From CBDAPE01 sp965198325 (GTDB taxonomy: Bacteria; Pseudomonadota; Alphaproteobacteria; UBA828; JAPUJA01): a stretch of 64,000 bases of DNA. Both the position numbers and the translations under genes were made by a program. The stretch spans positions 1-64,000 of the forward strand of contig CBDAPE010000019.1 of the NCBI GenBank assembly GCA_965198325.1, read 5' to 3'. The notes beneath the pieces are model-generated. The model was not told the DNA's origin. It ran no database searches and worked only from the letters and a program-made list of their open reading frames with translations. Each line of letters starts with the position of its first letter. Position 1 is the first letter of the stretch. Below are positions 45,516 to 52,916 of the stretch, one piece after another.

Positions 45516-47066
45516 ATGAGAGTGACCGACTATTTCGACGAGGGCGCCGCCCGAGCGCCTGAACGGGATCTTTTGATCGGGGGCGACCGGCGCGTCTCCT
45601 ACGCCGAGGCCGCGGTCCTCTCACGACGGCTGGGCTCGGCGCTCGCCGCGACCGGCCTGTCGGACAACGCCAACGTCGCCGTCTACAGCCCGAACGACGT
45701 GGATGCATTTCTGGCCGTCTTCGGCATCTTCCGCGCGGGCGCGGCGTGGGTGCCGCTCAACGCCCGCAATGTCGTCGAGGAGAACGCGTATATCCTCGAC
45801 AATACCGAGTGCGAACTGCTGTTCTATCACAGCAGCTTCGAAGACCGGGTGGCCCGTCTTCGCGAGCGCGCGCCCACTCTCCGGGCTGCCGTCTGTCTCG
45901 ACCGTCCGGCCGATGGCGATCCGTCGCTTGCGGAGTTTGCCGCGCGCGGCGCGCCCGATTTCGACGGCCCGCCCGACGATCCCGACCGGCTGGCGATCAT
46001 CTTCTCGTCGAGCGGCACGACGGGCAAGCCCAAGGGCTGCGGCTGGACCAACCGTACCTTCGAGACCTACGCCCGGACCCAGTGGGAGTATCTGCCGTTC
46101 GAGGGACCGCCGGTCCATCTCGTCGCCGCGCCCATGACCCACGCCGCCGGCGCGATCTCCCTGCCGTTCCTGAAGGCGGCGGGGACCCAGGTCGTGTTGC
46201 CCAGTGCGGAGCCGTTGGCCGTGCTCGAGGCGATCGAGCGCCATCGGGTGACCCATCTCTTCCTGCCACCGACGGTGATCTACATGCTGCTCGCCCACCC
46301 CCGGGTGCGCGACTTCGATTATTCCTCGCTCGCCTACTTCATCTATGCCGCGGCACCGATGTCGGTCGACAAGCTCGAAGAGGCGCTGGAGATTTTCGGC
46401 CCCGTCATGATGCAGGTCTATGGCCAGGCGGAAGCGCCCATGTATGTGACCATCCTGCGGCCCGAGGAGCATCGCGTCGGCGACGATCCCGTGGCGCAAA
46501 AGCGCCTGTGGAGCTGCGGTCGGCCGACCAGCGTCGTCGAGCTCGCGATCATGGACGACGAGGGGCGGAGCCTGCCCCCGGGCACGACCGGCGAAGTCGT
46601 CTTGCGGGGCGATCTGGTGATGTCGGGCTATTACAACGACCCCGAGGCAACGGCGGCCGTGACCCGCGACGGCTGGCACCTGACCGGCGACATCGGCCGC
46701 CAGGACGCGGACGGCTATCTCTACTTGTCCGACCGCAAGAACGACATGATCATCAGCGGCGGCTTCAATATCTACTCGACCGAGGTCGAAAAGGCGGTGA
46801 TGGGCCACCCGGCCGTACAGGACTGCGCGGTCGTCGGCGTGCCCGACGAAAAGTGGGGCGAGGCGGTCAAGGCGGTGGTCGAACTCAAGCCCGGCCAGAT
46901 CGCCGATCCAGACGAGATCATCGCGTTCTGCAAGGAGCGGATCGGCAGCGTCAAGGCGCCCAAGAGCGTGGAGTTCTGGGACGAATTGCCCCGCAGCAAC
47001 ATCGGCAAGGTGCTCAAGCGCAAGGTCCGCGACCGCTACTGGAAGGGCCGGGCGCGGGCCATCTGA
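45516..47066 (+). CDS. AMP-dependent acyl-CoA synthetase/ligase
   Basis: 516 residues, ANL superfamily. Seen: DLLIGGDRRVSYAEAAVLSRRLGSALA, the P-loop FSSSGTTGKPKGCGW, MQVYGQAEAPM, DGWHLTGDIGRQDADGYLYLSDRKNDMIISGGFNIYSTEVEKA, and the C-terminal catalytic Lys region NIGKVLKRKVR. Forms an acyl-adenylate and then an acyl-CoA; the fatty or aromatic substrate cannot be read from the sequence. Downstream of its stop lies the IS1595-type element (target duplication 37 bases away). Confidence 0.92.
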   Translation: MRVTDYFDEGAARAPERDLLIGGDRRVSYAEAAVLSRRLGSALAATGLSDNANVAVYSPNDVDAFLAVFGIFRAGAAWVPLNARNVVEENAYILDNTECELLFYHSSFEDRVARLRERAPTLRAAVCLDRPADGDPSLAEFAARGAPDFDGPPDDPDRLAIIFSSSGTTGKPKGCGWTNRTFETYARTQWEYLPFEGPPVHLVAAPMTHAAGAISLPFLKAAGTQVVLPSAEPLAVLEAIERHRVTHLFLPPTVIYMLLAHPRVRDFDYSSLAYFIYAAAPMSVDKLEEALEIFGPVMMQVYGQAEAPMYVTILRPEEHRVGDDPVAQKRLWSCGRPTSVVELAIMDDEGRSLPPGTTGEVVLRGDLVMSGYYNDPEATAAVTRDGWHLTGDIGRQDADGYLYLSDRKNDMIISGGFNIYSTEVEKAVMGHPAVQDCAVVGVPDEKWGEAVKAVVELKPGQIADPDEIIAFCKERIGSVKAPKSVEFWDELPRSNIGKVLKRKVRDRYWKGRARAI

Positions 47067-47194
47067 CCGGGTTGGTGCCGGGCCGCCCCAATTTGACCCC
47101 GCTATAAAAAAGGTAATTACATATTTACGTTGAAATTATCTCGCCATTCCTGTAGACTGTTTAGCATGTTTAGCAGATAGAAAAGGAGAAGGGA

Positions 47195-48133
47195 ATGGCA
47201 CACTCGGCAGCCGGAAAATCGGATCGCGAAGGCATTACCGTCATCGAACTGGCCGATATGTTTCCCACGGAGGAAAGTGCGCGGGAATGGTTCGAGCGGC
47301 AATTCTGGCCGGATGGGCGCCATTGCCCCCACTGTGGGAGCGTTCGCACCCACGAGGCCAGCGGCGCCAATTCCCCCTATCGCTGTTCCGATTGCAACGG
47401 CTACTTCTCCGTCAAGACCAACACGGTCATGCACAAATCGCATGTCTCGCTCCGCAAGTGGCTGTTCGCCATCTATCTAGAAATGACCAGTCTCAAGGGC
47501 GTCTCCAGCATGAAGCTCCACCGCGACATAGGCGTGACGCAAAAAACTTCGTGGTACATGCTTCACCGTATCCGGGAAGTATGGTCACACGGTGACGCCT
47601 GGCCCTTCGCCGGACCCGTCGAAATCGACGAGACCTACGTTGGCGGCACGGAGCGGAACAAGCATTCGAAGAAAAAGCTCAGAGCGGGCCGTAGTGGCGT
47701 CGGCAAAGCCGCCGTCGTGGGCGCGAAGGACCGCAAGACCAACAAGGTTCGCGCCAAGGTCACGGAGAAGGTCGACGCCAAGACCCTACAGAAGTTCGTA
47801 GCCGATCACGCCGCCGACGGTGCGACCGTCTACACCGACGACGCCAAAGCCTATCAGGGCATGCCGTTCGAGCATGAGAGCGTCCGCCATTCCGTCGGTG
47901 AATACGTCCGGGGCATGGCCCACACCCAGGGCATCGAAAGTTTTTGGGCGATGCTCAAGCGCGCCCACAAGGGCGTCTATCACCACTTCTCGGTCAAGCA
48001 TCTGCAACGGTACGTGGATGAGTTCGCGGGCCGTCACGGCGTCCGTGAACTGGATACGCTGGACCAGATGAAAGTTGTCGCTAGAAAGATGGCTGGGAAG
48101 CAGCTAAGCTACAGGGAGTTGGTAGCCGACTAG
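47195..48133 (+). CDS. IS1595-family transposase
   Basis: 312 residues. N-terminal zinc ribbon (WPDGRHCPHCGSVRTHEAS...PYRCSDCNGYFSVKTNT, two CxxC pairs), then an ISXO2-like DDE domain: EIDETYVGGTERNKHSKKK (first Asp), ATVYTDDAKAYQGM (second Asp) and HTQGIESFWAMLKRAHKGVYHHFS (catalytic Asn/His/Glu segment). Complete length. The start has AAAGGAGAAGG upstream and is 83 bases inside the left inverted repeat. This is the only gene of the element needed for movement. Confidence 0.95.
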   Translation: MAHSAAGKSDREGITVIELADMFPTEESAREWFERQFWPDGRHCPHCGSVRTHEASGANSPYRCSDCNGYFSVKTNTVMHKSHVSLRKWLFAIYLEMTSLKGVSSMKLHRDIGVTQKTSWYMLHRIREVWSHGDAWPFAGPVEIDETYVGGTERNKHSKKKLRAGRSGVGKAAVVGAKDRKTNKVRAKVTEKVDAKTLQKFVADHAADGATVYTDDAKAYQGMPFEHESVRHSVGEYVRGMAHTQGIESFWAMLKRAHKGVYHHFSVKHLQRYVDEFAGRHGVRELDTLDQMKVVARKMAGKQLSYRELVAD

Positions 48134-48221
48134 GCTACTCTGATGGGACTGGAATCCCGCCCCGTGCAAGCCTGCAAGCACCACGGGACGGTTAGCATCT
48201 TGGATATCTACCCGAGGTGCT

Positions 48222-48479
48222 TTAGTATGTCCACCACCAAACCTCACAAGCCCGTAGAATATCCCGAGCCATTCGGACCATTTGATCGCGATCAGCATAA
48301 AGATCCCAAACAGCCTCTTTGTCGTAGCTCTTCGCCAGCCGAACGCGAAGGAGAGACGAGTCTAGTCCGCGTGGTGTGGAGTGGTGGCGCACGATGGCCC
48401 ACTCTTTCAGATCAGCAGAAGCGTCAACTTTCTGATGAATTAGATCGTCGGCTTCCTGATGAGTTCTATCCTCGCTCAC
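48222..48479 (-). CDS. Small hypothetical passenger protein
   Basis: 85 residues from GTG 48479, which has GGGAGAG 5 bases upstream. Sequence VSEDRTHQEADDLIHQKV... then RHHSTPRGLDSSLLRVRLAK and QMVRMARDILRACEVWWWTY; no family recognised. It lies between the transposase and the palindrome at 48501, convergent with the transposase. An overlapping plus-strand frame (48227-48484) is an alternative; the minus-strand one is preferred for its ribosome-binding site and balanced composition. Confidence 0.4.
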   Translation of the reverse strand: MSEDRTHQEADDLIHQKVDASADLKEWAIVRHHSTPRGLDSSLLRVRLAKSYDKEAVWDLYADRDQMVRMARDILRACEVWWWTY

Positions 48480-48500
48480 GGTAGCTCTCCCTTCCGTGGG

Positions 48501-48543
48501 TGAATGCCTTCCCCGGTCGTGGCACGACCGGGGAAGGCATTCA
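48501..48543. terminator. 43-bp perfect palindrome (hairpin)
   Basis: TGAATGCCTTCCCCGGTCGT... at 48501-48521 pairs perfectly over 21 bases with 48523-48543, leaving a single-base centre. It lies just upstream of the small minus-strand gene and downstream of the porin-like gene. It could be a terminator, an operator or a structural element of the transposon; there is no adjoining T-run. Confidence 0.55.
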
Positions 48544-48571
48544 TAGCTTATTGCGGGAATGAAAGGAGCCC

Positions 48572-48604
48572 CCAGCCACGCTAGGCTGGGGGCTTTAGGG
48601 AGCG
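48572..48604. terminator. Terminator hairpin after the beta-barrel gene
   Basis: AGCCCCCAGCC and GGCTGGGGGCT form an 11-bp stem with a 6-base loop, followed on the plus strand by CTTTAGGG. It begins ~10 bases beyond the stop codon (48611) of the minus-strand beta-barrel gene. The GC stem and position fit an intrinsic terminator, weak in T residues on either strand. Confidence 0.6.
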
Positions 48605-48877
48605 CGAAGATCAGAAGTTGAGCAGCACGCCGAGGCGGCTGCCGAAGGATTCCGGTTTGATTTGAGCGCCTTCGTAATCCTCTTCTCTGTACTTGGCGTA
48701 GTGGAGTTGGAGATACGCCGTCACGTTCTCGCTGACGTTGAAGCCGATGCTGGGCACGATTGAGAACGGCGGCGCAATAATCCCCCACTGAAGCGGCCGG
48801 TTGATCCGGCTGTGGCGGACCAAAATGGGACCGTCTATAGCCTTCTGTCAGGGTTGCTCTGACTGGAAGGCGGGGGG

Positions 48878-50812
48878 ATGTATCGGGTGGATTTGTACGC
48901 GCGGGTTCGGCGGGCGTGTCGTGTCGAGGGAATGAGCACCCGCGAGGCCTCGCGGGTGTTCGGGCTGGACCGCAAGACGGTCCGCAAGATGCTGTCGTTC
49001 TCGGTGCCGCCGGGGTCTCGCCGCGGCAAGCCGCCACGGCGGCCGAAGCGGGGTCCGTTCACGGGGATCATCGATCGGATTCTGGAAGACGATCGGACCA
49101 GCCACCACAAGCAACGGCCCACGGCGAAGCGGATCTTCGACCGTCTCCGGGACGAGTACGGCTTTACGGGCGGCTACACCATCGTGAAGGACTATGTCCG
49201 TGAGCGGCGGCTTCGGTCGCGCGAGATGTTCGTGCCGCTCGTCCATTCCCCCGGCCCCGCCCAGGCGGACTTCGGCGAGGCGATGGCGGTGATCGGCGGC
49301 GTGGCGTGCAAGGTCCACTTCCTTGCCTTCGATCTTCCCCACAGTGATGCCTGCTTCGTGAAGGCCTACCCGGCGGAGACGACCGAGGCGTTCTGCGCTG
49401 GCCACAACGCGGCGGTTGCGTTCTTCGGCGGCGTCCCCCGATCCATCCTGTACGACAACACCAAGCTGGCAGTCGCCCGGATACTGGGCGATGGCAAGCG
49501 GCAGCGAACGCGCGTCTTCACGGACCTTCAATCCCCCTATCTGTTCGAGGACAGGTTCGGCCGGCCGGGCAAGGGCAACGACAAAGGCAAGGTCGAGGGA
49601 CTGGTCGGCTTCATCCGGCGGACCTTCCGGGTCCCCGTCCCGCGGGCCGAGAGCTTCGAGGCGCTGAACGATGCTCTCGCGGGACAGTGCCGCCGGCGCC
49701 AGGCGGCGCGGCTGCGGGGTCACAAGGAGACCATCGGCGAGCGCCTCGCACGGGACCGGGAAGCCTTCTTGCCTCTCCCCCCGGCACCATACGATGCCTG
49801 CGACAAGCGCACTGGACGGGTGAGCTCGCTGTCGCTGGTGCGCTGCCGGGGCAACGACTACTCGGTGCCCGTGGCCTATGGCCACCGCGAGGTGCTGATC
49901 CGGTGCTCCGTCGACGAGGTCGTTATCTCTTGCGGCGCGGAGGTGATTGCCCGGCACCGCCGGTCCTACGACAGCGAGGACCTGATCTTCGACCCGCTGC
50001 ATTACCTACCCTTGATCGAGCAGAAGATCGGCGCCCTCGACCAGGCCGCGCCGTTGGCGGGCTGGGACCTGCCCGAGGCCTTCATCACTCTGCGACGCCT
50101 GCTCGAAGCCCGCATGGGCAAGGCGGGCAAGCGCGAGTACGTCCAGGTGCGCCGTCTGCTGGAGAGCTTCCGGCTCGAGGAGGTCGAGGGTGCGGTGACG
50201 GCGATTGCGGTCGGCGACGCGCTCAGCGCTCGGCGCCATCGGCTTCGATGCGGCCGAAGCACCTGGTACTGTGCCGCATCGCAAAGATCGGTGCAGGCCT
50301 CCAGCGCCCTTGCGGATCGCCGGCGGGAACGCGAACATCGGCACCACCTGCTCCGAGGCGCGGCGCCAGCTGGGCGCGATCGCCGCGCGCCCATTTGGCC
50401 TCGACCGAGGCCGCGCCGTTGGCGTAGATCGCTGGGACCTGCCCGAGCCTTGCATCACTCTCGCGACGCCGGCTCGAAGCCCGTCAGGTGGATCCAAGGC
50501 GTCTGCTCGCAAGCCCGCGAGTCCGTCGACGTAGACTGGTGCGCCGTCGTGCTGGAGAGCTTCCGGTCGGTTCGCCATTCGCGGACCTCCTCGAGGGCAG
50601 GTCCGGCGAAACCGCGACCCCGTAAAGCTCCTGCGGTCGACCGACGCGCTCAGGCTGCGGCGCTCGTCCACTTCGATGCCGTCAAGCAGGCTGAAGTACT
50701 GTGCCGACATCGAGCGGCGTACGCCAAGATCCCCGGCTGCAACCTCAGGAAGGTCTATCCGTACCACGTTCGCTATCTTCTGCGGCGGCACTCATTTACA
50801 CAAGATATCTGA
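48878..50812 (+). pseudogene. istA: istA with rearranged 3' end
   Basis: Residues 1-~435 match the intact IstA of copy 1 almost perfectly (one Ser-to-Tyr change seen near KREYVQVRR), including all DDE motifs. After EEVEGAV an insertion and a run of imperfect repeats replace the last ~60 residues. The frame happens to stay open to 50812 (644 codons), with the normal tail lying in another frame at ~50820-50933. The catalytic core is intact but the C terminus is foreign, so activity is doubtful. Confidence 0.8.
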
Positions 50813-50929
50813 CACTCTCGATCGGCGGCCGCCCCGGCTCAACCTCGAGGTCTATCCGTACCTGCCGCGCGCCCGGGTCGCGACGACGTCTGCCAAGTCG
50901 TACATGAGCCTGCTGTCGGGGCTCGGCGC

Positions 50930-51693
50930 ATGACCGACACACCACGGCTGCTGCTCGTCCACCACCTCAAGAGGCTGAAGCTGCCGACGGTCCTGAGGGA
51001 GTACGACAAGATCGCCCGGCAGTGCGCCTCTGAAGGCGTCGACCACGTTCGCTATCTTCTGCGTCTGGCCGAGCTCGAGCTGATCGACCGCGAGCGCCGC
51101 ATGGTCGAGCGGCGCATCAAGGCGGCGCGCTTCCCCGTGATCAAGAGCCTCGATAGCTTCGATTTCAAGGTCATCCCCTCGCTCAACAAGACGTTGGTCC
51201 TGGAGCTCGCCCGCTGCGCGTACATCGAGCGCCGCGAGAACCTCATCGCGCTCGGCAACAGCGGCACCGGCAAGACCCACATCGCCCTCGGTCTCGGCTT
51301 GGCGGCCTGCCAGAAGGGCCTCTCGGTCGGCTTCATCACCGCCGCGCGCTGGTCCACGAGCTCATCGAGGCCCGCGATGACAAGCAGCTGCTGAGGTTCC
51401 AGAAGAAGCTCGCCACCTACAAGCTTCTGATCGTCGACGAACTCGGCTTCGTGCCGCTGTCCAAGACCGGTGCCGAGCTCCTGTTCGAGGTGTTCAGCCA
51501 GCGCTACGAGCGCGGCTCGACCCTGGTCACCACCAATCTGCCGTTCGACGAATGGACCGAGGTGTTCGGCTCCGAGCGGCTTACCGGCGCTCTCCTCGAC
51601 CGCCGCACCCACCACGTCAACATCCTCGAGATGAATGGCGAGAGCTACAGGCTCAACCAGAGCCGCAGGCGTCAAACCCCGACGGCGAACTGA
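50930..51693 (+). pseudogene. istB: istB copy with one-base deletion
   Basis: Matches intact istB of copy 1 but lacks one C near 51345 (ACCGCCGCGCGC against ACCGCCGCCGCGC), shifting the frame after the Walker A motif. The second frame resumes with HELIEARDDKQLL, Walker B and RRRQTPTAN. Scored as inactive; residual sequence error in a repeated region is an alternative. Confidence 0.85.
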
Positions 51694-52694
51694 ACCGACC
51701 ACCCAACCCACGCTTGACCCCATGGGCCCACAGGTCCCTCCCGCGCGCGCCGCCGCGTCGGCCTGTTGAGGGCACGCCGCGTCGCACGCGGGGCCCGCCC
51801 ATGGACTACGGGGACAAGCCCGCAGCCGCCAAGCGGTCCCTTCTTACACCGCCACGGTGGTCCCTTCTTGCTCCGCCATTGACACACGATCTTCAACCCT
51901 TCGTGCCAGTTGGTGGCCGAGCCTTTTAAATCGGTTCCGACGATCTCGGCCTCTACTTCTCCCCGTACCATGGAAAATCCGGCAGAGAGACCAACGAAGA
52001 ACGGCCCCGGCGAATAAACGATGGTGGGCATGACATCGAAACTCCATCCTATCGTTTGCGTCAGTTTGATGGTTCCGAGCTAGCCCGAGAGTTCAGCAGT
52101 CTCTTTCACGAAGCCGACCTGAAACCCGGCGTAAATGTCATCGCTAAGTGGCGTGAGTGCTTCGGCCACGACTCCCACCACGGCTCCGGTGATGGTGTTA
52201 CCGTATTTGTCTCCCCAATCCGTGTAGCCGCCCTGTAGGCCCAGCGAGAAGCCGGATCGGTCCTGAGCAGAAGTCGGTTCTGCCATAAATGCCGCCAGCG
52301 CCAGAGCAGCGAGCGCCAGAGTGAATTTTTGAAATCGCATTGGTACACCATCCCCTTCGTTGTTGCGATCCGGCACCGGCGGGTGCCGGGTCGGTCGCCA
52401 AACAACCCATGAGCAGAGGATTCCCGCGTATTTCCGCGTGAACGGTGTTCTATTCCGCGAGCGGCCCGACTGGACCGTCGCTCATGGGTCGGTTTGGCGA
52501 TGGGGAGATTGTCGGGCTATAAGGGGTTGGGGTCAATAAGTTATCGCGATTATGTTTAAGACATTAACGGCCGAGCGGTTTCAACGTAAATATGTAATTC
52601 CCATAAAAAAGGCCGATCCAATCGGGCTCCGAAAAACTGGTAGGGACCACAGTTGGAATGAGCGGGAGCTTGTGCTATCACAGCCCGGAGAGTG

Positions 52695-52854
52695 GCGAGA
52701 GGGCGCGGGCCTTGCGGCGCGCGGTCGGGTGTTGGTGAGGCGGCGCGGGCCTGGCGTCGCGCGGTCGGAGAATGGTGAGAGAACGCGAGCCCGGCTGTGC
52801 GCGGCCGGGGTTTGGTGAGACGGCGCGGGCTTGACGCTGCGCGGCCGGTCTGCC
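52695..52854 (+). repeat. Four tandem imperfect 40-bp repeats
   Basis: Units begin at 52695, 52735, 52775 and 52815, each 40 bases. Units 2-4 open with GTGAG, and all share the core GCGGGC(C/T)T or GCGAGCCC and CGCGCGG(T/C)CGG. They lie between the right end of the IS1595-type transposon and the start of the flavoprotein gene at 52917. They may be regulatory, structural or decayed coding sequence; no stem was obvious. Confidence 0.8.
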
Positions 52855-52916
52855 GCAGCCCGCCCGATGAACCGGCGCCGGCCCGGCCAGCCGGGCAAGC
52901 CGGGGGAGAAAGGCTC

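Larger units (their letters stand above)
48761..51884 (+). mobile_element. IS21-family element (copy 3), enlarged by 555 bp
   Basis: Tips TGAGAACGGCGGC (48761) and ...GCCATTGACA (51884) match copy 1. The flanks carry the direct repeat CACGAT (48755-48760 and 51885-51890), proving a simple insertion into the beta-barrel gene. It is 3124 bp against 2569 bp for copy 1; the surplus lies between 50200 and 50820, inside the 3' end of istA, and consists of scrambled, diverged duplicates of istA and istB sequence. Confidence 0.92.
48611..52340 (-). pseudogene. Outer-membrane beta-barrel protein, broken by IS21 and a TAG
   Basis: Coding parts 51885-52340 and 48611-48754 (plus the duplicated CACGAT) join exactly. 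N-terminal signal peptide (MRFQKFTLALAALALAAFMAEPTSA), short amphipathic strands (SGFSLGLQGGYTDWG, DDIYAGFQVGFVKE, PFFVGLSAGFSMVRGE), and after the insertion PSIGFNVSENVTAYLQLHYAK ending FGSRLGVLLNF, a terminal Phe as in barrel proteins. About 199 codons restored. An in-frame TAG at 52080-52082 (after ETAELSG) interrupts it before the IS21 does. Probable small porin-like or OmpW/OmpA-type barrel; the specific family is not recognised. Confidence 0.8.
47112..52602. mobile_element. IS1595-family transposon with passenger genes (contains IS21 copy 3)
   Basis: Ends are near-identical inverted repeats of 24 bases (GGTAATTACATATTTACG... at 47112-47135 and its complement, one mismatch, at 52579-52602). 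They are bounded by an exact 8-bp direct repeat ATAAAAAA (47104-47111 and 52603-52610), the target-duplication size of IS1595-family elements. Inside are the transposase (47195), a possible 85-residue gene, two strong hairpins and an outer-membrane beta-barrel gene on the minus strand. An IS21 element (48761-51884) is a later insertion; without it and its 6-bp duplication the transposon is 2361 bp. Confidence 0.85.

Noticed and set aside
45746..47107. 453-residue frame in the same strand as the acyl-CoA ligase
   Set aside because: Arg/Gly-rich out-of-frame translation; the other frame contains all ANL-superfamily motifs.
48227..48484. Plus-strand 85-residue frame overlapping the small passenger gene
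   Set aside because: Weaker ribosome-binding site and Pro/Ser/Arg-biased composition; the minus-strand frame is more protein-like. Not firmly excluded.
52797..52916. 40-residue N-terminal extension of the flavoprotein
   Set aside because: It is translated tandem repeat sequence (Arg/Gly/Pro rich); the dinucleotide-binding fold starts immediately after ATG 52917, which has a good ribosome-binding site.
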